From contig NZ_CP022987.1 in the NCBI RefSeq assembly GCF_004022565.1, positions 3,472,001 to 3,536,000 of the forward strand: a DNA stretch of 64,000 nt, read 5' to 3'. The translations under genes and the position numbers were made by a program. Positions 28,601-38,677 of the stretch are shown here, one piece after another (the stretch's first letter is position 1; the number at the start of each line of letters is the position of its first letter). The notes beneath the pieces are model-generated. The model was not told the DNA's origin. It did not search any database and saw only the letters and a list, made by a program, of their open reading frames with translations. Origin of the DNA: Pollutimonas thiosulfatoxidans (GTDB lineage: Bacteria > Pseudomonadota > Gammaproteobacteria > Burkholderiales > Burkholderiaceae_B).

Positions 28601-31004
28601 GCTCGAGTTCTTCAATGGACTGGGCGGTTTCGACCTGGAAGGCAAGGAGTACGTCATCAAGCTGCAAGGAAGTATGAACACTCCGGCACCCTGGATCAAC
28701 GTAATTGCCAATCCGCACTTCGGCTTTCAGGTTTCAGCGGAGGGTGGCGCCTACACCTGGGCGGGGAACAGCAAGGAAAACCAACTGACGCCGTGGTCCA
28801 ATGATCCTGTCCTGGATACGCCCGGCGAGGCGTTTTATATTCGCGATGAATCCAGTGGCGATTTCTGGAGTCCTACGCCACTGCCTATTCGCGGTAACGC
28901 GCCCTACCTTGCCCGCCACGGATTCGGCTACAGCCGGTTTGAACACCTGCATGGCGACGTTGCCAGCGAGCTGTTGCAGTATGTGCCGCTGGACGATCCC
29001 ATCAAAATATCGCGGCTGAAGCTTACCAACAATTCTGGACGCCGACGCAAGCTCTCGGTGACTGCCTATGCAGAGTGGGTGTTGGGATCATCCCGTAGCA
29101 CGTCGGCCCCTTATCTGTTGACACGCATGGACGAAGCAACGGGGGCGATGCTTGCCAGCAACCCCTGGAGCCTGGAGTTCGGCCAACGGATGGCCTTCAT
29201 GGATCTGGCGGGCTGCCAGACATCCTGGACTGCGGATCGTCGGGAATTTCTGGGTGATAACGGACAATTGGCAATGCCGGCTGCTCTGGTTTCGACCGAG
29301 GCGCTGTCCGGGCGCTGCGGCGCAGCACTGGACCCCTGTGCGGCCTTGCGCGGCGTGGTCGAGCTCGCACCGGGCGAGTCCGTGGAAATCGTTACCTTTC
29401 TGGGCCAATGCATCTCTGCCGCAGACGCCAGCGCTTTGCTGCAGCGTTATCGGCAGATGGATCTGGACCAAGTGCTGGAACAAGTCAAGGCCCATTGGCA
29501 CACCCTGTTGGGCACCATACAGGTCAAGACGCCGGACCGAGCCATGGACCTCATGTTGAACGGCTGGCTGCTGTACCAGACCATTGCCTGCCGGCTATGG
29601 GCTCGCTCGGCGTTTTACCAGGCCAGCGGCGCGTATGGCTTCCGGGACCAATTGCAGGACAGCATGGCCTTGACTTTCGTCATGCCGGGCGTCGCGCGCG
29701 AGCAATTGCTGCGCGCCGCGTCCCGTCAATTTGTCGAAGGCGACGTGCAGCACTGGTGGCTGCCGCCGTCAGGGCGAGGCGTGCGGACACGCATTTCGGA
29801 TGACAAGGTGTGGCTGGCTTATGCCGCGGCGCACTATGTTGAGCGCTGTGGCGACGAGGCAGTGCTTGATGAACCCGTCAGCTTCCTGGAAGGTCCGGCG
29901 TTAAACGAGGTGGAGCACGACGCCTTCTTCCAGCCGACGCAAGCGGACGAGACCGCCACCTTGTTTGAGCACTGCGCGCGCGGTCTGGATCACTGCATGG
30001 CATTAACCGGCGAGCACGGCTTGCCGCTAATCGGTACGGGCGACTGGAACGATGGCATGAGCCGTGTGGGCGAGGCTGGTCGGGGTGAAAGCGTCTGGCT
30101 CGGTTGGTTGCTCTGGCGGACTATTGAGATGTTTGAGCCGCTGGCCCGCTTACGCGACCCGGGACGCGCCGCGCGGTGGCGCCTGCATGCCGACAGTTTG
30201 TGTGCAGCGATCGAGACCCATGCCTGGGACGGCGATTGGTACCGGCGCGCGACTTTCGATGACGGCTCTTGGCTGGGTTCGTTTTCCAGCGAAGAGTGCA
30301 AGATCGATTCCATCGCCCAATCGTGGGCGGTGCTGTCCGGCGCCGCGCGGCCGGAACGCGCAGCCACCGCCATGCTCAGCCTGAACAAACTGTTGGTCTC
30401 TGAAGAAGATGGCGTCGCCCGCTTGTTCACCCCGCCCTTCAATCGTATCGATCGCGATCCCGGCTACATCAAGGGGTATCCGCCCGGTCTGCGTGAGAAC
30501 GGCGGTCAATACACACACGCCGCTCTGTGGGCCGTCCTGGCCTACGCGAAGCTGGGTGACGGCAACAAGGCCGCAGCGCTGTTTTCCTTGCTTAACCCGG
30601 TGCATCACGCGGACAGCCCAGAGGCCGTACAACGCTACAAAGTGGAGCCCTACGTGGTGGCCGCTGATGTCTATTCGATGGCGCCGCATGTGGGGCGTGG
30701 TGGGTGGACCTGGTACACCGGCTCGGCCGGGTGGATGTACCAGGCCGGTATCGAAGGCATCCTGGGCATACGGCGGGCCGGCGCCTTTATTAACGTCAAC
30801 CCCTGCATTCCGACGGCCTGGCCGGGTTTTGAAGCGGCGCTGGCCATAGACGGCGGCCATTACGATATTCGTGTAGAGAACACCAGTGGGCGCGGTACAG
30901 GCGTGACGAGCGCCACCCTGGATGGCGCCGCAGTTACGTGTGCAGACGGAAAGGTCGTTCTGCCGCTGGATGGACTGCGTCATAGCGCGGTGATCACCTT
31001 GTAG
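22656..31004 (+). CDS. ndvB: Cyclic beta-1,2-glucan synthase (NdvB/Cgs-like; GT84 plus GH94)
   Basis: The uninterrupted frame from a TTG encodes 2,782 residues, close to the rhizobial NdvB length of about 2,830. An N-terminal glucan-synthase domain (PAAEWLLDNYHVVEEQVRQI, LAGYPRVLGVAWAFVAHTD) is followed by membrane helices near 350-400. The GT84 glycosyltransferase comes next, with the DAD motif near residue 575 (VLTLDADTRLP) and RWTRGDWQ, then more helices to about 960. Two carbohydrate-binding/phosphorylase-like modules follow, and a C-terminal GH94 domain with the catalytic Asp near 2466 (TGDWNDGM). It polymerises UDP-glucose and closes the ring for periplasmic osmoregulated glucans. Its true start is probably 22492. 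It seems to be a single-gene unit. Confidence 0.92.
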   Translation: MRKRLDRNAAILLDAYRANAAELEAGRGVEPAAEWLLDNYHVVEEQVRQIRDDLPPGFYRQLPKLAAGPLAGYPRVLGVAWAFVAHTDSNFEPEALRRFIAAYQSVQVLTIGELWAVAITLRIVLVENLRRLADEISVGRKARSDADNLADSLLQSGATRTALDLDARTRPHGPLSEMFTAQLSKRLRDQDPLETPGLAWLRERLGQQGGALDDVVHQAQQRQGASNVTVRNVVTSMRLISDMDWADWFESVSLVDERLRAHSAFGDMDFATRDLYRKEVEHLARGTRLTEVLVAQAALDAARAAASDAPEEARERVSDPGYHLVAQGRPALEAALGYRQPWRLRLNRAVVNSGISGYVGAILVVTAALTWLAWWALWSPGIAAGWLGLFLFLILFPLTDLVTALLNRVVTWNFGASILPGLDLTRKVTEKHRTVVAVPTLLTSEEELLGHVEQLDVHFLSGSGGDLVYALLTDGLDADTETTPADAALLAAGAAAIARLNQKYGPAPGGSRFLLLNRRRLFNETEGKWMGWERKRGKLHELNRLLRGARDTSYVPIPGLVQQLPDGTRYVLTLDADTRLPRNAAQRLIGKMAHPLNRPQFDEARQRIVAGHAILQPRVTPSLPLHREGSVYQRLFSSPGGLDPYASAASDIYQDLFGEGSYTGKGIYDIDAFEAALAGRVPDNAMLSHDLFEGVFARAGLASDIEVIEEFPARYDVAAKRMHRWTRGDWQLLPWLFGRPAGNRAVPPIGRSKMLDNLRRSLLGPTTFLALCAGWMLPMPAALLATLFVLACVVIPASLSPISFVMARRGAVSLRNRLRLFGQDLQLAGGQVLASLIFLADSAWKMTDAIARTLFRLVVSRRHLLEWTTAAQSAGGARLDIAGFYRMMWQSVCLVLIMAASVLLVQPATWPLVLPFALLWLAAPAGAWWVSRPRALAPALQVSAETDVSLRLTARRTWRYFETFVTDHDHMLPPDNFQETPQPVVARRTSPTNMGLYLLSTVSARDFGWLGTEHCIKRLEETLATMQSLDKYNGHFFNWYATDDLRVLEPAYVSSVDSGNLAGHLITVANACEEWINDFSSPTVRSGLLDNLALARDDLIAMAVPGDERLQQLAAKLTELDALLNGPQDLTLVLPTLIRLAEKTANAAQALVPAEGDSYRYDLAFWTRALAVAAQSHCDDVTAAAQDAQALNNRLQAVADTARRMAMAMDFAFLLDPERKLLSIGYSLTDNRLDASCYDLLASESRLASLFAIAKGDVPTLHWMRLGRTSTPVGRGSALISWSGSMFEYLMPSLIMRAPVGSLLEQTNRLVVQRQRQYAAGLGIPWGFSESSYNARDIAFTYQYYNFGVPGLGLKRGLSEDRVVAPYATGLAAMVDPAAARDNFRRLAQLGASGRYGYHEALDFTPSRLREDRPVAIVRSYMAHHQGMTIVAIANALFDGQVRARFHREPMIRACDLLLQERVPRDVAVAHPRAEEVNASAIPAHVTAVTTRRFEAVPAGPPHTHLLSNGRYAVMLTVAGGGYSRWRDIAVTRWLGDATRDDSGSYLFLRDLQRGDAWCATPQPARSERLPVQVDFSEDRVDYVRRDAGLITTTQVLVSGEDDGEVRRVSLVNSGRKAREIEVTSYAELVLAPAAADRAHPAFSKMFVVTEFLPEFGALIATRRPRSPEETRVWAAHFAVIEGDETAPLQYETDRARFLDRGAVGRMPPVVTEGRLLTNTVGTVLDPVFSLRHTLRIAPGKSARISFWTLVANTREALLGLVDTHHDPSAFERAKTLAWTQAQVQLLHLGMRAEEAAAFQKLAAPLLYPDSRFRAPSAAILRGAGSQAGLWSHGISGDLPIALLRIDDEADMPLVRQLLRAHEYWRMKQLGVDLVIINERASSYIQSLQNAIDTAVRSSQARSSSGKALAKGAVYTLRADLMTVRDRELIQYVAHIVLLARHGPVPDQLARIAEASPRINVPLPAGPALPKATLPQAMAQPELEFFNGLGGFDLEGKEYVIKLQGSMNTPAPWINVIANPHFGFQVSAEGGAYTWAGNSKENQLTPWSNDPVLDTPGEAFYIRDESSGDFWSPTPLPIRGNAPYLARHGFGYSRFEHLHGDVASELLQYVPLDDPIKISRLKLTNNSGRRRKLSVTAYAEWVLGSSRSTSAPYLLTRMDEATGAMLASNPWSLEFGQRMAFMDLAGCQTSWTADRREFLGDNGQLAMPAALVSTEALSGRCGAALDPCAALRGVVELAPGESVEIVTFLGQCISAADASALLQRYRQMDLDQVLEQVKAHWHTLLGTIQVKTPDRAMDLMLNGWLLYQTIACRLWARSAFYQASGAYGFRDQLQDSMALTFVMPGVAREQLLRAASRQFVEGDVQHWWLPPSGRGVRTRISDDKVWLAYAAAHYVERCGDEAVLDEPVSFLEGPALNEVEHDAFFQPTQADETATLFEHCARGLDHCMALTGEHGLPLIGTGDWNDGMSRVGEAGRGESVWLGWLLWRTIEMFEPLARLRDPGRAARWRLHADSLCAAIETHAWDGDWYRRATFDDGSWLGSFSSEECKIDSIAQSWAVLSGAARPERAATAMLSLNKLLVSEEDGVARLFTPPFNRIDRDPGYIKGYPPGLRENGGQYTHAALWAVLAYAKLGDGNKAAALFSLLNPVHHADSPEAVQRYKVEPYVVAADVYSMAPHVGRGGWTWYTGSAGWMYQAGIEGILGIRRAGAFINVNPCIPTAWPGFEAALAIDGGHYDIRVENTSGRGTGVTSATLDGAAVTCADGKVVLPLDGLRHSAVITL

Positions 31005-31176
31005 TCACCAGTCCTGGAAGGCAGGTTAAGCCGCCCGGGGGATAGATACGTCTTGAAGCTTCGTGGTGCAATCTTCGAGTCGCTGCAAGGTATGATGTGG
31101 CCAAAATAGAGCCTACGGGCCATCCGCCGGGCACGCCGCCTGCACGCCAAGAATTCAAAGCTCACCGGAGACAAAG

Positions 31177-33087
<1,911 letters not shown>

Positions 33088-34076
33088 TGTCCCACACGTG
33101 TTCACCGAAACCATTCAGCCACCAGTCCAGTCGGGCGCAGTCTATGACCGTTGCCCGGATGGCGTAATAGTTGCCGTGATCTTCGACTTCCTGGTCTTTC
33201 GCCAACAGGCTTTCCAATAGGTGCTGGCCAACAGACCGGGTAATCGAGAAGGACAAGCTGATGTGCTGTCCTTCTCCGAACCTGAAGCGTCCATCGTCGT
33301 CATATTTTTGCAGGCTGAATTCCGGTGGGCGCGTAAAGCCAAGACCCGAGACTTCGGCTCGCAAGATGCGGTGGATGGCCAGGCTGCGCTCGTTATCGTA
33401 TCCGTCGTAGCGGCAAACCAAATACAGTCGTGAACCTTGCTGGGCCAAGCCCAGCGGCATGACGTGGCGCTCTGCCTGCTTGCCGGCTGCGTTTTTATAG
33501 TCGAGCGTGAGCCAACGGTTCAGATACAGGGCCGTGCTGACCGCCTCGAAGACCTCAGGCGCGATCACGGGCGGCAACAGCGGCTGGCTTTCTCCGACCA
33601 CACGCACCTTGGACGGCCATTCCGTTTCTGGCTTGCTGTCCGGATAGGGGGCCAGATTGCAGCGTGCCTGCTGGAAGAACCCGTCCAGGGACGTCATTAA
33701 CGTTGCAGGCAGTAGATTTCGCAGATAGTGGTGGGCCAAGGTCAGCAACAGGGACTCTTGCGCCGTCAGCGCGGGTAGCGACAGCCCTTTTGACTGGGTT
33801 TTCCACCGATAGCCATAAGGCTTGCTGCTGATGTCGCAATCGATATCAAACTGAGTGAGCAAAGACTCCAGTTGCCGCTCGATGGTCCGCCGGCTGCGGT
33901 CCATGCCGGCGGCAAGCAGCTGTGTGTGCAGTTCGGGTGCGGAAATGGACCTGTTCCGTGGAATCCGCTTCAGGATCTCCAGCGTCAGCTTCACCGTTTC
34001 AAGGTTGGAGGGGCGCGATGCCATAGGTTTTTGTTGTTTCTTGTTTCTTGGGTCAATTTAGGTTACATGGTAGCCG

Positions 34077-34913
34077 TTAAAAAAAATCCTGTTCGACCAA
34101 GGCAAGATGAATCGCGTTTAGGGCTTCCCGGGCGCTCATTTGCAGTGAGACATGGTGGGTGGAGGGTGTTAGATGGGCGTCGCGAGTATTGATGCGAATT
34201 AGCGGACGGTGTTGCCGCTCGGCAAAAATACGAACTGTCGGGATGGCTGTGCCCGCGCCCAGTTCGATAACAACGGGCCTGGATACCTTCTGCAGCCATG
34301 CATCAAGTTGTTCGCGTTGTCGATCCGAACGGCCCGAGACCCAGCCTACGTCGTTGAACATCAGCACATTTGGCCGCGCCACCCGCCCGCAAACGGGGCA
34401 AGCCGGAGGGCGGTTGGTCAACAGGCAACTTTCTTCGTCGACGATGGGCGTAAACAGCTGCGCCGACCAGATCTGCTGCTCGCAGGCGTCGATACACTGC
34501 AGGTGATTGATGGAACCATGGCACTCGTGGACTTGATTCTCGTCGAACCCGGCTCGCTGGAAGTGGCCGTCCACATTGCTGGTATAGACGAAGGCGTTGT
34601 GTGGCAGCTTGGCCGCGATTTCGTGTAGGAGCTGAAAGCCCCTGTGCGGCGGCGTTTGGCGATACAGATTCAGCCTATGGCCATAGAAGCCCCATGCCAG
34701 GTGTGGCGCGTCCCAGAAATGCTCGGGAGAGGCGATGTCCTGAAAGCCGATGCCGGTTTTTTTCAGGGCGGGATAGTGACGCCAGAACCCCGCATTGCCG
34801 CGGAAGTCTGGCAAGCCTGAGTCCACGCCCATTCCTGCCCCGGCGGCAATGATCAAGCCGTCGGCATGGCTGATTAGTTGTGCTGCCTTGATGAACCTAT
34901 AGTTACTCGTCAT
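34077..34913 (-). CDS. Sir2-family NAD-dependent protein deacylase
   Basis: A 278-residue sirtuin. The NAD-binding motif is GAGMGVDSGLPDFRG (residues about 24-38), then TSNVDGHFQRAGF and the catalytic His in HECHGSINHLQC. A four-Cys zinc site is formed by the CIDAC pair and CPVC, and VIELGAGTAIPTVR is the C-terminal Rossmann strand. Stand-alone enzymes of this kind remove acyl groups from lysine. It carries no extra defence-type domain. The WYL regulator lies downstream in the same direction. Confidence 0.9.
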   Translation of the reverse strand: MTSNYRFIKAAQLISHADGLIIAAGAGMGVDSGLPDFRGNAGFWRHYPALKKTGIGFQDIASPEHFWDAPHLAWGFYGHRLNLYRQTPPHRGFQLLHEIAAKLPHNAFVYTSNVDGHFQRAGFDENQVHECHGSINHLQCIDACEQQIWSAQLFTPIVDEESCLLTNRPPACPVCGRVARPNVLMFNDVGWVSGRSDRQREQLDAWLQKVSRPVVIELGAGTAIPTVRIFAERQHRPLIRINTRDAHLTPSTHHVSLQMSAREALNAIHLALVEQDFF

Positions 34914-34985
34914 GCTTAACTCCTGGAAGCCATTATCCAGGCGGCAACGTCATCATGCGTCGCATGCCGTTTTAATCGCGTTCTG

Positions 34986-35783
34986 CTACTGGAACACGAC
35001 AGCCAGCCCGCTTAAGGGCCCATGTTCAAACGTGCTGCTCCATTGTTCTCCGGGACTGACGGCATAGGCGGCCGTCATGGAGCCGGTCGTAATCAATTCC
35101 CCTGCGGCGATCGGAGCCATGCCTGCACGAGCCAGTTCAGCACTGAGGTATGCCACTGCGTTCAAGGGGTTTCCCATGACATTGGCGCCGGTGCCGACCT
35201 GCCGTATTCCTCCATCGCATGACAAAGTGACCGTCGCTTGTTCCAATTGTGCTGCGACGTCGTTTCCGAATGCCTGGATGGGACACGGCGTGCCCAGCAG
35301 CAGTGCGCCATGCAGCGATCCGTCAGCGACGGCGTCCGCTGCGGTGAAGCGCCACCCCGGGAAATGGGATTGCACTATCTCGAAGCCGTGAGCCACCCAA
35401 TCTATGCATTCGACCAGTTCTGCCGCCGTAGCGTTCGCGGGCGGCGCTTTATGAAAGTGAAGCGCGATTTCCGGTTCGATGCGTGGCTCACTGAAAGCTG
35501 CCAGGCTGAACGTAGTCTTGCCATTCGTTGCTGCGACCACACTATGGTCGTACATGGCGCCCCAGATCGGGGCGTCCACACCAAATTGCTTCCATAGTTC
35601 CTTGTTGGTGAACCCGATCTTGCGGCCTACGAACTGCGCGCCGGCCTGGATACGGGCGGTCTGGATACTGGCTGCCACACGGTAGCCGTCTGTCAAGCTG
35701 AAGCCTGGGTTGGACTGCGTGATGGGCTCGATAGTGCTTGCTTGATCTTGGGCGGTTTGTACGCGGTGAGCGATTTCTGTCAT
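34986..35783 (-). CDS. 2-keto-4-pentenoate hydratase-like protein (FAH superfamily)
   Basis: A 265-residue member of the MhpD/HpaH hydratase group: GYRVAASIQTARIQAGAQFVGRKIGFTNKELWKQFGVDAPIWGAMYD, the metal-site EPRIEPEIALHF, and MGNPLNAVAYLSAELA. The ELITTGSMTAAYAV stretch is the family's usual C-terminal motif. Members add water to 2-hydroxypenta-2,4-dienoates in meta-cleavage pathways. No other meta-cleavage genes are near, so its pathway is unclear. It stands alone, divergent from nfeD across 173 bp. Confidence 0.85.
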   Translation of the reverse strand: MTEIAHRVQTAQDQASTIEPITQSNPGFSLTDGYRVAASIQTARIQAGAQFVGRKIGFTNKELWKQFGVDAPIWGAMYDHSVVAATNGKTTFSLAAFSEPRIEPEIALHFHKAPPANATAAELVECIDWVAHGFEIVQSHFPGWRFTAADAVADGSLHGALLLGTPCPIQAFGNDVAAQLEQATVTLSCDGGIRQVGTGANVMGNPLNAVAYLSAELARAGMAPIAAGELITTGSMTAAYAVSPGEQWSSTFEHGPLSGLAVVFQ

Positions 35784-35956
35784 GTGTTGATCCAGGCATG
35801 TAGAAGGTGCTTCGATTTATACCATTCTTAGCCGGGAAGCCAGGTATGTTACGGGCGCCGTGTTGGCGAATAGACGACGGCGCAAACGCTTAATCGATAA
35901 CAATTCCCTTACAAACTCCTTAACGTGCCAAAATGGAACGCTTATAAGGAACTGAT

Positions 35957-36397
35957 ATGTGGTTTTGGTTTGGCGCCGCGGCGCTCTTTTTGTTGCTGGA
36001 ATTGGGCACAGGCACTTTTTATCTGCTGCTCGTGTCTCTGGGTATGGTGGCTTCCGGCACAGCGGCGTATGCCGGTCTTTCTCTGATCTGGCAAATTGCC
36101 AGTGGCTTGTTCGTGTCGCTGGTGGGGCTGGTGGTGCTGCATGGCTTCCGCCGCTCTAAAGGCTATGTGCCCACGCAGTCCAACGCCAATGTCGTGCAAG
36201 ATGTTGGTCAGCACGTCATGGTGGATGCATGGGACGAGTCCCGCCAGATCAACGTTTTTTATCGCGGCGCCAACTGGACTGCACGCCTGGACGCAGGCCA
36301 AGCTGCGCAGCCCGGTGAGCACTACATACACTCAGTTCAAGGTCTGACGCTGGTTTTGCGGCCAGGCCGGTATCCCGGAACGGATGCTCAACATTAG
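35957..36397 (+). CDS. NfeD family membrane protein
   Basis: A 146-residue short NfeD (NfeD1b type). Two or three N-terminal membrane helices (WFWFGAAALFLLLELGTGTFYLLLVSLGMVASGTAAYAGL) are followed by a small OB-fold domain (VQDVGQHVMVDAW, VFYRGANWTARL, LTLVLRPG). Short NfeD proteins are partners of paraslipins, and the next gene is one, 47 bp downstream. They probably act together in membrane organisation or quality control. Confidence 0.9.
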   Translation: MWFWFGAAALFLLLELGTGTFYLLLVSLGMVASGTAAYAGLSLIWQIASGLFVSLVGLVVLHGFRRSKGYVPTQSNANVVQDVGQHVMVDAWDESRQINVFYRGANWTARLDAGQAAQPGEHYIHSVQGLTLVLRPGRYPGTDAQH

Positions 36398-36444
36398 GCT
36401 CTTGGATCCCCAACGGTCTTCACCTTTTTCTTATTGGATCCCCT

Positions 36445-37380
36445 ATGGATGCTTATGTCATGACGCTGTCTTTTTGGATAATTGCGGCGATCGTCGTGCT
36501 TGTCGTTATCAAATCCACCATCCAGATCGTGCCGCAGCAGCATGCCGCCGTGGTAGAACGCCTGGGCAAGTTCGATCGCACGTTGTCGCCTGGGCTGGGC
36601 TTTACCGTTCCTTTCCTCGAAAAAGTGGCTTACCGACATTCGCTGAAAGAAATGGTACTGGATGTAGCCAGCCAGGTGTGCATCACCAAAGACAATACCC
36701 AATTGCGGGTAGACGGGGTGCTTTACTACCAGGTCACTGACCCACGCCAGGCTTCCTATGGTTCGACCAACTTTGTGCTGGCGATCAGCAATCTGGCCCA
36801 GACATCACTGCGCTCGGTAATCGGCAAGCTTGAAATGGACGAAACCTTCGAAAAGCGCGACCTGATCAATATGGCCGTCGTGCAGGCGCTGGACGAAGCC
36901 GCCACCAACTGGGGCGTCAAAGTGCTGCGTTACGAAATCAGTGACTTGACGCCACCCGACGAGATCCTGCGTGCCATGCAGTTGCAGATCACTGCCGAAC
37001 GCACCAAGCGGGCGCTGGTAACCGAGTCCGAAGGCAAGAAGCAGGAAGACATCAATATTGCCCAGGGCAACCGGCAAGCTGCCATCCTCAAGTCCGAAGG
37101 CGAGCAGCAATCCATGATCAACTACGCGCAGGGCGAAGCCCAGGCGCTGTTGACGATTGCTCAAGCGACAGCCGAGTCGCTGGAGCGCGTCGCCCAAGCC
37201 ACTCAGGCACCGGGCGGCATGGACGCCGTCAACCTTAGCGTGGCAGAGCGCTATGTGGACGCCTTCAAGGAGGTCGCCCAGAAGAACAACACCTTGATAC
37301 TGCCTGCCAACATGGGCGACATGGGCAGCATGATTGCCGCCGCCATGACCATGGTGAAGGCAACCAAGCCCGCCGCTTAA
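36445..37380 (+). CDS. SPFH/band 7 paraslipin (QmcA-like)
   Basis: A 311-residue stomatin-type protein. Residues about 5-27 are a membrane anchor (TLSFWIIAAIVVLVVIKSTI). The SPFH domain includes VPQQHAAVVERLGKFDRTLSPGLGFTVPFLEKV, DNTQLRVDGVLYYQVTDP and SNLAQTSLRSVIGK. A coiled-coil-prone alanine- and glutamate-rich C-terminus follows (ESEGKKQEDINIAQGNRQAAILKSEGEQQ). It forms a conserved pair with nfeD. The start may be 36445 or the in-frame ATG at 36460. Confidence 0.93.
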   Translation: MDAYVMTLSFWIIAAIVVLVVIKSTIQIVPQQHAAVVERLGKFDRTLSPGLGFTVPFLEKVAYRHSLKEMVLDVASQVCITKDNTQLRVDGVLYYQVTDPRQASYGSTNFVLAISNLAQTSLRSVIGKLEMDETFEKRDLINMAVVQALDEAATNWGVKVLRYEISDLTPPDEILRAMQLQITAERTKRALVTESEGKKQEDINIAQGNRQAAILKSEGEQQSMINYAQGEAQALLTIAQATAESLERVAQATQAPGGMDAVNLSVAERYVDAFKEVAQKNNTLILPANMGDMGSMIAAAMTMVKATKPAA

Positions 37381-37384
37381 GGTT

Positions 37385-38659
37385 TTACAAGAGCAGGTCC
37401 AGGTCTATGGCTTCGGCCATGGCCTGGTTGCCGCGATCTCCCGGATGCAGATGATCGCCCGAATCGAACTCCTGCTTCAGGCGTTTTGGATGCAAGGGAT
37501 CAGCAAGCAAGCTATCGAAGTCCAGCACGGCGTCGAATGCACCGCTGCTGCGTATCCATGCATTGATGTGTTGACGCAAGGCTTCCTTCTCAGGCTGATA
37601 ATAATTGCTCAGCGGCGTCCCCGATAGCGCTCCTTCGAATGGCGTAAGGGTTGCGCCGACCACGCGGATGCCCTTGGCATGAGCCCGCATAATCAACTGG
37701 CCATAGGCAGCAATCAGCGCATCAGCGGAAGGTATGACGCCTTGAGGATCAAATGCGGTTCCAGGCCAACTGATGTCGTTGATGCCCAGCAGCACGATCA
37801 TCGTTTCTGCCTGCGGTTGACTCAATACATCGCGGTCAAGGCGTGCCAGAGCGTTGACACCCATGCGATCGCCCAGCAGCCGTGCGCCAGAAATCCCGGC
37901 ATTAAGTACGGCCACGTTTCTTGGCGCCAGGCGCTTGGCCAGAAAGTCCGGCCAGCGCGTATTGGCGTCGACGGTGGCTCCGTTGCCGTCAGTGATCGAA
38001 TCGCCGATTACGACGATAGCTTTCGCCCCGCTGTGGGCTTGCACTTGAATACTGCTAAGGAAAATGCGGGCGTCCGTGGTAGTGCCGCCCTGGAGGCGCG
38101 GGGCCGCAATCTGGTCGCCCGGAACCAGATAGGCCGTTTGCCGACCATCCCAATGAAACGTGTTGGCTGGCGTTTCGTCCGGCAGAAACACGCTGACCGC
38201 CACGCTGGACAGCGAATCGACCGGTAGATCGATGGGGTCGCTGATCAATGGCGCACCGGGCGGGATAAGGGCAGAGTCTTTGCCGTTGAAGGTCACCGTG
38301 CGGCCCGTGCCCCCCACAATGGCGGATTGGCCGGCAGATAGCGCGATATGTGCGCCACCAATACGCACAGGCTTGTTGCCGTACTCGTTCGAAAGCACGA
38401 TGCGGATGCGTGCGCCGCCCAGGCTCAGTTGGACCACCTGTCGAATGGTTTGCTCATGCAGCACGGCCGGAATCTTGGTGGGAAACGCGAAATCTTCCTG
38501 CCAGACGGGCTGTGGGCTCGCCATCCAACTGCTTATCCAGACGGAAGACGGGGCCGCGCTTACAGCCGCTGTCAGTGTCATGAGCAGGGCCAATGTGAGT
38601 CTGCGAGCCCATGCGCGGCAAGGTCGCGCATGGTGGCGGGTTACGTGATGCAAGATCAT
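37385..38659 (-). CDS. SGNH/GDSL-family hydrolase, exported
   Basis: A 424-residue protein with a signal peptide (LTLALLMTLTAAVSAA). An N-terminal beta-rich domain is followed by an SGNH domain at about 210-424. All four blocks are present: IVVIGDSITDGNG with the nucleophile Ser, NAGISGARLLGD, LLGINDISWPG with the Asn, and SGDHLHPGDRG with the Asp-His pair. It is probably a periplasmic or secreted esterase acting on acylated sugars or lipids. It is convergent with the paraslipin gene and lies 18 bp downstream of the MFS gene, so the two may be cotranscribed. Confidence 0.88.
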   Translation of the reverse strand: MILHHVTRHHARPCRAWARRLTLALLMTLTAAVSAAPSSVWISSWMASPQPVWQEDFAFPTKIPAVLHEQTIRQVVQLSLGGARIRIVLSNEYGNKPVRIGGAHIALSAGQSAIVGGTGRTVTFNGKDSALIPPGAPLISDPIDLPVDSLSSVAVSVFLPDETPANTFHWDGRQTAYLVPGDQIAAPRLQGGTTTDARIFLSSIQVQAHSGAKAIVVIGDSITDGNGATVDANTRWPDFLAKRLAPRNVAVLNAGISGARLLGDRMGVNALARLDRDVLSQPQAETMIVLLGINDISWPGTAFDPQGVIPSADALIAAYGQLIMRAHAKGIRVVGATLTPFEGALSGTPLSNYYQPEKEALRQHINAWIRSSGAFDAVLDFDSLLADPLHPKRLKQEFDSGDHLHPGDRGNQAMAEAIDLDLLL

Positions 38660-38677
38660 GATCGCTCCTGGGCCGTC

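Noticed and set aside
35957..37380. NfeD/SPFH pair as a novel membrane system
   Set aside because: This is a well-known conserved gene pair of normal length and order.
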